NCBI GenBank assembly: GCA_007132825.1
Contig: SLNX01000097.1
Span: forward strand, 1-5,848
DNA length: 5,848 nt
DNA from: Bacteroidales bacterium
Lineage (GTDB): Bacteria; Bacteroidota; Bacteroidia; Bacteroidales; UBA7960
Direction of reading: 5' to 3'
A program made the position numbers and the translations under genes. Shown in pieces: positions 1 through 5,848 of the stretch (within the stretch, counting starts at the first letter, position 1; each line of letters starts with the position of its first letter). The notes under the pieces are model-generated. The model was not told the DNA's origin and did no database searches. It worked only from the letters and a program-made list of their open reading frames with translations.

Positions 1-1136
1 CGCTTGACTATAACAATTACCGTGGCTTTTCACTGGTGTTTGGAGGTGCTTACAACGAATATGACGGCGACCATTTTGGAGAGATTATCTGGGCGCGCCA
101 TGCGCTGAATACTGACATCCGACATCGTTATTACGATAATAATGGTTTCAAAAAAGACTTTAATACATTCATCAAAGTGAATTATGAACTGCTCCCGGGT
201 TTAACCCTTCTCGCAGATATGCAGTATCGCTATGTGTCCTATAGTTTTCTCGGCATGGCCTGGGTGCTCGGAGAGGTAGTGCCCTTGCAGCAAAAGGCGT
301 TGTTTCATTTTTTTAATCCCAAGACAGGCATCTCCTACGAAATCAACCCATCAAACAGGCTGTATGCTTTTGGAGGAACTGCAAACAGGGAGCCTGTCAG
401 ACGCGACTTTACCGAATCTTCACCTGAAAGCCGGCCCCGGCATGAAGTTTTGAGAAATGTAGAAATCGGATACGAACATCAACAGGAAAGATTCAGACTG
501 GGTGCAAATTTTTATCTGATGAATTATACAGACCAATTGGTGTTAACCGGTGAAATTAATGATGTGGGCGGCTTTAGCCGTACCAACATTGATGACAGCT
601 ACCGGTTGGGTCTTGAACTGGAGGGTGCGTTCATTTTCAATGAAATGTTAAGATGGAGCGGGAATATAACGCTGAGCAGAAACAAAATCAAAAGCTTTGA
701 AGAACATGTTGACAAATATGACGATGATTGGAACTGGATCGGGATGGATGTTCTTACTTACGAAAACACCGATATTGCCTTTTCCCCTTCCGTTATTGCT
801 TCAAGTGTATTGCAGTTCATGCCGGTGCAGGGACTTACTGTAAACTTTAACAGTAAATATGTTGGCGATCAGTACATCGATAATACAATGAGCCGCGACC
901 GTATGCTGGATGCCTATTTTGTGAATGACCTGCGCATTAATTATGCCTTGGAGCCTGACCTCTTGCATAGTCTTGAATTGGTATTTCAAGTTAATAACAT
1001 TTTTAACCATGAATATGAAAGCAACGCATGGATCTATAAAGGTTTAGTCGGCGAACAGGGACTTGTTGTTATTGATGATGGATTTTTCCCCCAGGCAGGC
1101 CGTCATTTTATGATTGGTGTAAATTTTCGTATTTAA
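1..1136 (+). CDS. TonB-dependent outer-membrane receptor, C-terminal beta-barrel part (5' end outside window)
   Basis: The reading frame is open from the left edge (first full codon at base 3) to a TAA at 1134-1136, giving about 377 residues. A GTG at 36 is only an internal valine codon, so this is a truncated gene and not a short one. The protein alternates amphipathic strands with loops rich in Tyr, Asn and Asp, as in a 22-strand TonB-dependent barrel. Barrel-type signatures include 'NQL'-like strand text (YTDQLVLTGEINDVGGFSRT), 'NNIFNHEYESNAW' near the end, and a closing strand finishing in an aromatic/hydrophobic pattern (HFMIGVNFRI), the usual outer-membrane insertion signal. The family imports siderophore-iron, cobalamin or glycan ligands using TonB-ExbBD energy. 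The barrel resembles iron-complex (FecA/CirA-like) receptors more than SusC, but the plug domain and TonB box are not in the window, so the substrate cannot be assigned. A strong terminator follows directly. Confidence 0.9.
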   Translation, partial: LDYNNYRGFSLVFGGAYNEYDGDHFGEIIWARHALNTDIRHRYYDNNGFKKDFNTFIKVNYELLPGLTLLADMQYRYVSYSFLGMAWVLGEVVPLQQKALFHFFNPKTGISYEINPSNRLYAFGGTANREPVRRDFTESSPESRPRHEVLRNVEIGYEHQQERFRLGANFYLMNYTDQLVLTGEINDVGGFSRTNIDDSYRLGLELEGAFIFNEMLRWSGNITLSRNKIKSFEEHVDKYDDDWNWIGMDVLTYENTDIAFSPSVIASSVLQFMPVQGLTVNFNSKYVGDQYIDNTMSRDRMLDAYFVNDLRINYALEPDLLHSLELVFQVNNIFNHEYESNAWIYKGLVGEQGLVVIDDGFFPQAGRHFMIGVNFRI

Positions 1137-1137
1137 A

Positions 1138-1169
1138 TTTGGTGTTTGTGTAAATTTACTTTACTTTTG
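1138..1169 (+). promoter_or_regulatory. Bacteroidota-type promoter for the response regulator gene
   Basis: TTTG at 1138-1141 is followed after exactly 20 bp by TACTTTTG at 1162-1169. This matches the known Bacteroidota housekeeping promoter (-33 TTTG, -7 TAnnTTTG, spacer about 19-21). Transcription would be expected to begin a few bases downstream, around 1173-1176, leaving an A-rich leader of about 75-80 nt before the regulator's ATG at 1253. The match is seen in the sequence. Activity is inferred, and in an AT-rich gap a chance match is possible. The -7 box ends on the first base of the terminator stem of the preceding gene. Confidence 0.5.
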
Positions 1170-1199
1170 GTTGTTGACAATTTCAGCAACCATTTTTTT
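1169..1199 (+). terminator. Intrinsic terminator of the TonB-dependent receptor gene
   Basis: The left arm GGTTGTTGA (1169-1177) pairs with TCAGCAACC (1183-1191) across a 5-nt loop CAATT. This is a 9-bp stem with a single G-U wobble. It is followed by one A and seven T (1193-1199). The stem is GC-anchored at its base and the T run is immediate, so this is a textbook Rho-independent terminator for the + strand. It begins 33 bp after the receptor stop codon. The - strand has no T run on the other side, so it acts in one direction. Confidence 0.8.
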
Positions 1200-1252
1200 A
1201 TGCAAAAAAGTCGCAGTTTTTAACAACCAAAAAACATAACCATTATAAAACC

Positions 1253-2545
1253 ATGAGAAGTATTTTATTGATTGATGACGACCCCGTTGTACGTTCATGG
1301 GCGTCTGGCATCCTCCGAAAACACGGTTACAATGTAATTGTTGCCAAAGATGGCCGCGAGGGTATTGATCTGGCAAAAGGGCAGCAACCAGACTTGGTTA
1401 TAACCGATTTTCAAATGCCCGGGATTTCAGGCATTGAAGTGCTTAACAAGCTAAAAGAGATGAATGCTGCACTTCCCGTTATTGTGCTTACAGCTTACGG
1501 GGATGCCAAATTAACCATCAAATCAATACAGGAGGGTGCTTTTGATTTTATTGAAAAACCAATAAACTCAAAAGAATTACTTCAAACCATAAAAAACGGA
1601 CTCTCGGCAATAGAACTGCAAGAGTTAGAAGAGTCGATGGGTGTTTCCATAAAAAAGAAAAAAGATGAGAACATCATGGTGGGGAAAACTCCCGTTATGC
1701 TGAATATCTTTAAAAACATCGGCCGTGTTTCAAACAATAATATAAACCTGTTGATCACCGGTGAAACAGGGGTGGGAAAAGAGAGGTTGGCACGGCTGAT
1801 TCATCACACCGGTCCGCATTCTGATAAACCTTTATTGCTGATCAACTTCAATTCTACTGATAAATCTGAATTAAAGGAGCTTTTTGAGACTGGGGTTAAA
1901 AATGGCACATTGCTGCTCGATGAGGTTGGGTCTATGGATCTGGACACTCAGCTTGCACTTTTGAACCTGATTGAAAGTACAAATCAGCAGACCGCCCAGG
2001 GGAAAAAACCTGATTACCGCATTATCTCCATAGATCGTAGCGACCTGATCGACTTATCTGAACAAGGGCTTTTCCTCAAAGAGCTTTTGTATCAACTAAA
2101 GGTTTTTGTATTTGAAATTCCCCCTTTGCGCGAACGCCGAGAGGATATTCCATATATTTTACACCACCTTATACAGCAATTAAACCCGGAATTGGGCAAA
2201 AATATCAATCATGTCGAGGATGGGGTGGTTCCATTGCTACAGTCCCACCAATGGCCTGGAAATATCAGGGAGCTAAAAAATGTTCTGATGCAGGCAATGG
2301 TATTATCACAGAGCGATACCCTTCAGAAAAAAGACATTAAGATACGGGGTCTGCCGTTAGCCACCAAGGAGCAAAAGGAGGTCTTAAAAGCAGATTTGAG
2401 ACCTCTGGCGGATGTAGAAAAGGAGCATATTGCCCAAACGTTGCACCTGCTTAGGTGGAACAAACAGGAAACCGCTGCAGTACTTGGTATTACAAGGCCA
2501 ACCCTGAATGCAAAAATAGAGAAATATGGTTTGAAAAAAGCCTAG
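1253..2545 (+). CDS. NtrC-architecture response regulator with degenerate AAA+ domain (no GAFTGA loop)
   Basis: This 430-aa protein has three parts. Residues 2-120 are a CheY-like receiver with acidic pocket D8-D10, phospho-acceptor D52, T80 and K102 all in place. Residues ~141-345 are a sigma54-interaction-type AAA+ domain. Residues ~385-430 are a Fis-type helix-turn-helix (AAAVLGITRPTL pattern and C-terminal YGLKK). In the AAA+ part, Walker A is intact (GETGVGKE, 170-177), as are Walker B (GTLLLDE, D223/E224) and sensor II (WPGNIRELKN, R339). The stretch between Walker A Lys and Walker B Asp is 47 residues, against about 65 in PspF, and the GAFTGA loop is absent. The residues aligning with PspF R162 and R168 are L275 and Q281, and the sensor I 'ATN' is replaced by 'SID'. 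It probably regulates transcription through DNA binding by a dimer or oligomer, not by sigma54 activation. The ATG is set by the receiver fold beginning at residue 2. There is no Shine-Dalgarno, as is usual here. No kinase gene is adjacent. Confidence 0.92.
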   Translation: MRSILLIDDDPVVRSWASGILRKHGYNVIVAKDGREGIDLAKGQQPDLVITDFQMPGISGIEVLNKLKEMNAALPVIVLTAYGDAKLTIKSIQEGAFDFIEKPINSKELLQTIKNGLSAIELQELEESMGVSIKKKKDENIMVGKTPVMLNIFKNIGRVSNNNINLLITGETGVGKERLARLIHHTGPHSDKPLLLINFNSTDKSELKELFETGVKNGTLLLDEVGSMDLDTQLALLNLIESTNQQTAQGKKPDYRIISIDRSDLIDLSEQGLFLKELLYQLKVFVFEIPPLRERREDIPYILHHLIQQLNPELGKNINHVEDGVVPLLQSHQWPGNIRELKNVLMQAMVLSQSDTLQKKDIKIRGLPLATKEQKEVLKADLRPLADVEKEHIAQTLHLLRWNKQETAAVLGITRPTLNAKIEKYGLKKA

Positions 2546-2573
2546 TGCTGTATCAACGCGTTGATATCACACT
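2544..2573 (-). terminator. Possible terminator of the rluD operon, built on a 16-bp palindrome
   Basis: A perfect palindrome, TATCAACGCGTTGATA, occupies 2551-2566 between the convergent gene ends. On the - strand the arms extend after a 2x2 mismatch by a G-U pair and four Watson-Crick pairs (AGTG at 2573-2570 with CACT at 2547-2544). Four bases later the - strand has six T (2539-2534), lying over the last lysine codons of the regulator gene. The position, 29 bp past the rluD stop, suits an operon terminator. The apical stem is AT-rich, interrupted, and the T run is slightly spaced, so efficiency is doubtful. The + strand has no T run, so this does not obviously end the regulator transcript. 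The palindrome could instead be a protein-binding site. Confidence 0.4.
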
Positions 2574-2601
2574 GGTATAACTCGCGGTTGTCAGGACAGG
2601 G

Positions 2602-3663
2602 TCAGTCGATGTGCTTATGAACGGCATATGCTCGCCATTTACCGATCACTTGCTGCATGTCTTGCGGGAGATCTGAATCAAAATGCACATGTTTGCCGGT
2701 TTCCGGATGTTTAAAACCTAGTGTCTTTGCATGCAGTGCATGTCTTGGAATGATCGAGAAACAATTTTTTACAAATTGTTTGTATTTGGTATAGGTGGTT
2801 CCCCTGAGTATTTGGTCGCCGCCGTATGTGGCATCATTGAAAACAGGTTTCCCAATGTGGCTTAAATGTGCCCTGATCTGGTGTGTCCGTCCGGTTTCCA
2901 GCTTACATGAAATCAGCGACACATATCCAAATCGTTCAATCACCTTGTAATGTGTAATGGCAGGTTTTCCATATTCTCCATCGGGAAAAACCGCCATCAT
3001 TTTCCTGTTTTTAAGGCTCCTGCCAATATGTCCGGTAATGGTACCTTCATCTTCATCAAAATCTCCCCAGACCAACGCATGGTACAAACGGTCAATTTCA
3101 CGGTCGAAAAAGTATCGGGCCAGCTTGGTTTGTGACAGTTCTGTTTTGGCAATGAGTAAAAGGCCAGAGGTGTTTTTGTCGATCCGGTGGACCAGTCCGG
3201 GTTTGATCTCCTCATCGTTCTGGCGGGGCAGGTTATCAAAGTGATAGACAAGGGCATTCACCAAAGTACCCGTGTAGTTACCATAACCAGGATGAACGAC
3301 CATGCCCGGTTCTTTGTTTATAATAATGATCTCCGAATCTTCGTATACGATGTTGATGGGAATGTCTTCAGGTATCAGTTCGATCTCCCGTGGCGGGTGA
3401 GCCATCACGATGCTGATCAGGTCGCCAGGCTTGACCTTGTAGTTTGGCTTTACAGGTGCTTCATTGACAAGAATGTTGCCGGCCCGGGCTGTGTTTTGTA
3501 TCTTATTGCGGCTAACATTTTCGATCTTTGCGAAAAGGTATTTGTCAATCCGTAAAAGTCCCTGCCCTTTGTCTACCTGAAACCGGTGGTGTTCGTAAAG
3601 GTCTTGTTCCCCTTCGTCGTGGTCATGTTGCTGGTCCTTTATGTTCTGACTGTCATTTACCAT
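2602..3663 (-). CDS. rluD: RluA-family (RluD-like) 23S rRNA pseudouridine synthase
   Basis: This 353-aa protein has an N-terminal S4 RNA-binding domain at about residues 33-95 (RIDKYLFAKIENVSRNKIQNTARAGNILVN, then a KPGDLI strand) and a RluA-type catalytic domain from about 103 to 340. The catalytic motif is HRIDKNTSGLLL at 159-170, with the nucleophilic aspartate D162. Other family blocks are VNKEPGMVVHPG-like text at 115-126 and LETGRTHQIRAHLSHIGKPVFND at 255-277. The S4-plus-catalytic layout is that of RluD/RluC. RluD converts uridines of helix 69 of 23S rRNA to pseudouridine in the cytoplasm during late 50S assembly. The exact target here is inferred. E. coli RluD is 326 aa, and the extra length is mainly an acidic, His-rich N-terminal tail (residues 1-27). 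The start lies 6 bp after the exoprotein stop, with no Shine-Dalgarno, which suggests co-transcription and probably coupled translation. Confidence 0.93.
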   Translation of the reverse strand: MVNDSQNIKDQQHDHDEGEQDLYEHHRFQVDKGQGLLRIDKYLFAKIENVSRNKIQNTARAGNILVNEAPVKPNYKVKPGDLISIVMAHPPREIELIPEDIPINIVYEDSEIIIINKEPGMVVHPGYGNYTGTLVNALVYHFDNLPRQNDEEIKPGLVHRIDKNTSGLLLIAKTELSQTKLARYFFDREIDRLYHALVWGDFDEDEGTITGHIGRSLKNRKMMAVFPDGEYGKPAITHYKVIERFGYVSLISCKLETGRTHQIRAHLSHIGKPVFNDATYGGDQILRGTTYTKYKQFVKNCFSIIPRHALHAKTLGFKHPETGKHVHFDSDLPQDMQQVIGKWRAYAVHKHID

Positions 3664-3669
3664 CGTGGG

Positions 3670-5673
3670 CTATCTGCTGATGATGAAACGGGTGGCTTCC
3701 ACCGCACGCCCATTTGTTATCCGGAGGATGTATAATCCATTTTTCAGATCGGAAACATTGATGCTGGAAAAATCGGATCCGGAGCGCACCAATCGGCCTG
3801 TCGTATCGTAGATGTGATAGGTTACTTTATTGCTGCCCCACGCATAATGGTCTGTTTCTATATGAATATAGTCTCCCCTTACCGGATTGGGGTAAAGTTG
3901 TATGGGGTTTTTGGATTGTTCCGGTGCGTTGATGATGTCTGTAGATCCGTCCCGATACATCACCGGCCGGATCATCAAAGCACCTTCATAACCTGACTGA
4001 TACCAGCCTCCGTCACCTTGTACGCCATCTTTTATAAAAAGCCGGCTCTGCACGTTATTGCTTCGGTCGAATCCGATTACAAGTGAGCTGTTCAATGGAA
4101 CATTTCCTAACTGACGAATACCTGCATAAAAGGTTCCTGATACCTCGATATTCTCTTCCAGGGGTATGGTTACAAAGGTGCCTTTATCTTCGGGGGTGAA
4201 AAGCACCTCGTCAGAGCTGTATAGCTTTGTTTCCGGCTCCAGACTGCTGTATACCACAAGCTCGAATGCCCTCTCTTCGTCCTGGTCATCAACGGTATCC
4301 ATAAAATAAACTTGTATGGCCTCTACGATGTCGTCGTGCATAGTAGTGAACATCAGAACACGTTCGGGGTCATATCCTTTCACGAGGTGAACAGCCTCGG
4401 CACTTCCGTTGTCGAAAGCAAAATAGTTGTCAAAGGATTGATGGTACTTAATGGTATCATTTCTTGAATAATCGTCTCCATCTGGTGATTTCCTAAGTGC
4501 GTGGACAACTTCGAAGTTGCGCTTATTTGCCGGTGTAAGGGGCGAGAATGGATTTGGCAGCACGATGGGAGTAGCATGTGGACCGTGATCCTGGTAACCG
4601 GCTTCAAAAAATGGCTGAATGAGTGCAGAACCACCCAGGTAAGTTGCTATAATTGCATCGGTTTCGTCTTTAACGAAGTATCTATAATTATAATTATATG
4701 TAGCATCATCAAGGTTGGTGATTCTTACATTGAAACGATCACGGAGCCATGCACCAGGTTCGACAATGTATTGTGACCAAGGCATGGAGGTATAATCAAC
4801 CAGTATACTTTGCGGTGGGGCAGCAAATGCAATATCATTGTAGGTCGTATCCAAAACACTTCGTCCCTGATCGAGGTATACATAATCAATGTTCCAAATG
4901 CTCCTTGTTCCGGAGTTATTCCACTGTCCGATGGGAATTGCCACATAATTCATGAAACGAAACTGAAAATCATCCCTGAAAAAATCTTCTTCAATAATTG
5001 GAATGCTTACCCGGTGAAAATAGGGGAAAGTGTCTTGGGAGAAGTCCGAAAGGTTTGATCCGCTTGCAGACCATATCGTTTCCCAAAGGTCTTCTTCTCC
5101 CGGATCATCATCATCCCCATTATCTCCATTGTCGTCATCGCCATTGTTGTCATCCCTTGTACTTTTTGATTGATTCTCTGAGTGCAGGAACTGCAAAACC
5201 AGTGATTCATCCCTTGAGGGGTTTCCGCCTCGCCCTTGCGGCTGGTAGTAGAAGCTTAGGATCAGCGAGTCTGCGGGCTGGTAAGAAGAAAGATTGATTG
5301 GGTGTGAGGTGAGAAAATCGGCCTGGTATGGAATGTTGCCGGTTTCTATGTGCTCGTAGATGACCCCCTCTTCATTAAGTATGTCAAATGTGGCAACACC
5401 TATGGTTTTGGGATGAAATGCAAAGCCCGTGTTGATAAAAACATATTGGTCGGCCCACAAAGAATGATCAGGATAGGGCCCATCATAAGAAAAATCATCC
5501 CAAAAAGGGAGTGAAAGCGGAATATCATTGCTTTTCGTGTAAGTCAGATGCTCCTGAAGGGTCTTCGCTGATTTGTGAGGGTTATGTGGAATGGGTTGCA
5601 CGAACTCCTGTGCAGAGCTTTTGCCATATCCCATCATCATCAAAAAAATAGAAATAAAAATATAAAATCTCAT
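3670..5673 (-). CDS. Secreted protein with T9SS type A C-terminal sorting domain, function unknown
   Basis: This 667-aa protein carries a Sec signal peptide (hydrophobic 3-15, probable cleavage after A21 in KSSA/QE) and a C-terminal sorting domain of about 75 residues. That domain has LYPNP (593-597), YDTTGRLV (622-629) and LKNGLYILRI (643-652), ending ATRFIISR. These are hallmarks of type IX secretion cargo: the protein passes the inner membrane by Sec, then the outer membrane by T9SS, and is released or anchored on the surface. The region between looks like stacked beta-sandwich modules: ~55-270 (FWDDFSYDGPYPDHSLW start), ~290-410 and ~415-575. A run of Asp/Asn/Gly at 174-190 interrupts the first module. 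I see no catalytic motif, so no activity is assigned. The ATG overlaps the stop of the upstream PASTA gene by 4 bp (ATGA), and rluD follows 6 bp after the stop, placing it inside an operon. Confidence 0.9.
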   Translation of the reverse strand: MRFYIFISIFLMMMGYGKSSAQEFVQPIPHNPHKSAKTLQEHLTYTKSNDIPLSLPFWDDFSYDGPYPDHSLWADQYVFINTGFAFHPKTIGVATFDILNEEGVIYEHIETGNIPYQADFLTSHPINLSSYQPADSLILSFYYQPQGRGGNPSRDESLVLQFLHSENQSKSTRDDNNGDDDNGDNGDDDDPGEEDLWETIWSASGSNLSDFSQDTFPYFHRVSIPIIEEDFFRDDFQFRFMNYVAIPIGQWNNSGTRSIWNIDYVYLDQGRSVLDTTYNDIAFAAPPQSILVDYTSMPWSQYIVEPGAWLRDRFNVRITNLDDATYNYNYRYFVKDETDAIIATYLGGSALIQPFFEAGYQDHGPHATPIVLPNPFSPLTPANKRNFEVVHALRKSPDGDDYSRNDTIKYHQSFDNYFAFDNGSAEAVHLVKGYDPERVLMFTTMHDDIVEAIQVYFMDTVDDQDEERAFELVVYSSLEPETKLYSSDEVLFTPEDKGTFVTIPLEENIEVSGTFYAGIRQLGNVPLNSSLVIGFDRSNNVQSRLFIKDGVQGDGGWYQSGYEGALMIRPVMYRDGSTDIINAPEQSKNPIQLYPNPVRGDYIHIETDHYAWGSNKVTYHIYDTTGRLVRSGSDFSSINVSDLKNGLYILRITNGRAVEATRFIISR
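5104..5154 (-). repeat. Low-complexity Asp/Asn/Gly codon repeat inside the T9SS cargo gene
   Basis: The coding strand repeats GAY, AAT and GGN codons with a terminal run of GAT, encoding DDNNGDDDNGDNGDDDD (residues 174-190). It sits between two strands of the first beta-sandwich module (LVLQF at 159-163 and WETIWS at 197-202). Such repeats arise and vary in length by replication slippage in multiples of three. The acidic loop could bind calcium or act as a flexible insert. That function is inference. Confidence 0.75.
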
Positions 5674-5848
5674 TCGGTGTATCTATTTTGCGTTTCAGAT
5701 TCACTATCCTCAACAGGCGGGGCATACCATATATTTACCCGCCCTCCTTTGTTAATGCGCTCTTCCTCGTCATAGGCCGGTTCCTGCCTCACCACAATGG
5801 CATAATCAGGATGGATGTCCTCCTTGAAAGTTTCATCTCCAATAACCA
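5670..5848 (-). CDS. PASTA-domain protein, C-terminal fragment (5' end outside window)
   Basis: Reading the - strand from the right edge (first full codon 5846-5844) gives 58 residues ending at a TGA at 5672-5670. The fragment reads EDIHPDYAIVVRQEP, followed by an acidic segment and then RINKGGRVNIWYAPP. This is the end of a PASTA repeat: the VxxQxP strand, then the G-G-x-V-x-(I/L)-W closing strand typical of Bacteroidota PASTA proteins. A short acidic tail (EDSESETQNRYTE) follows. PASTA domains bind peptidoglycan stem peptides or muropeptides. In Bacteroidota they often occur as membrane-anchored proteins without a kinase domain, but the N-terminus is not visible here. Its stop overlaps the ATG of the downstream T9SS cargo gene (ATGA), so the two are probably co-transcribed and translationally coupled. 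The promoter must lie beyond the window. Confidence 0.85.
   Translation of the reverse strand, partial: VIGDETFKEDIHPDYAIVVRQEPAYDEEERINKGGRVNIWYAPPVEDSESETQNRYTE

Noticed and set aside
36..38. GTG as a possible start codon of the receptor gene
   Set aside because: The frame is open upstream to the window edge with barrel-like sequence (LDYNNYRGFSLV), so the GTG is an internal valine codon of a truncated gene.
1193..1209. T-run / ATGC / A-run inverted repeat after the terminator
   Set aside because: It is a pure A-T stem formed by the terminator's own T run and a following A run. It has no further T run and no evidence of a separate function.
1137..1252. Search for a sigma54 (-24/-12) promoter upstream of the NtrC-type regulator
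   Set aside because: No convincing GG-N10-GC element with the expected flanks was seen. The TTTG / TAnnTTTG pair is a better match.
2759..2781. Perfect 9-bp inverted repeat AAACAATTT / AAATTGTTT with a 5-nt loop
   Set aside because: It lies inside conserved rluD coding sequence (YKQFVKNCF), is AT-only apart from one pair per arm, and has no terminator or operator context. It is probably coincidental.
2950..3555. Several open frames of 60-122 codons on the + strand, and another on the - strand, within the rluD region
   Set aside because: They overlap a clear RluA-family gene in other frames, show no family motifs, and have compositions expected of shadow translation.
4681..4700. TATAATTA-type short repeat resembling promoter -10 boxes
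   Set aside because: It is explained by Tyr/Asn codons (YNYNYRY) of the exported protein, and E. coli-like -10 boxes are not the Bacteroidota promoter form.
4380..5297. Overlapping short open frames on both strands inside the T9SS cargo gene
   Set aside because: The main frame has a signal peptide and a sorting domain over its full length. The short frames look like low-complexity shadows (for example Met/Thr-rich or His-rich text from the Asp repeat).

Overview
The window looks like chromosomal DNA from a Bacteroidota bacterium, most likely a Bacteroidales/Marinilabiliales-type lineage. The reasons are a SusC/FecA-style TonB-dependent receptor, a secreted protein with a type IX secretion system (T9SS) type A sorting domain, a stand-alone PASTA-domain protein, A-rich leaders with no recognisable Shine-Dalgarno, and a TTTG / TAnnTTTG promoter of the Bacteroidota type. 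No mobile element, tRNA, rRNA or CRISPR array is visible. Coding density is very high: the only non-coding gaps are about 116, 56 and 6 bp, so there is no gene-free stretch over 300 bp.

Left part (+ strand): the C-terminal ~377 residues of a TonB-dependent outer-membrane receptor run in from the left edge. A strong intrinsic terminator follows. A Bacteroidota-type promoter lies directly upstream of it, with its -7 box ending on the first base of the hairpin. The next gene encodes a 430-aa response regulator with the NtrC architecture (receiver, AAA+, Fis-type helix-turn-helix). Its AAA+ domain lacks the GAFTGA sigma54-contact loop and both arginine-finger positions. It is probably a phosphorylation-controlled DNA-binding protein that no longer remodels sigma54 holoenzyme, and it is the most unusual item here.

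Right part (- strand, convergent with the first): three tightly packed genes are transcribed right to left. They are the C-terminus of a PASTA-domain protein (running off the right edge, and not listed as an ordinary start-to-stop ORF), a 667-aa T9SS-exported surface or secreted protein whose ATG overlaps the PASTA stop codon (ATGA), and an RluD-like 23S rRNA pseudouridine synthase starting 6 bp after the exoprotein stop. The spacing argues for one transcript with translational coupling. An imperfect hairpin built around a perfect 16-bp palindrome, followed on the - strand by six T residues, lies between the convergent gene ends and may terminate this operon.

Functionally, the operon joins a probable peptidoglycan-binding PASTA protein, a secreted protein of unknown function and a ribosome-modifying enzyme. 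PASTA-rluA linkage is familiar in Bacteroidota. The role of the embedded T9SS cargo is not known from the sequence. No partner histidine kinase for the regulator is present in the window.
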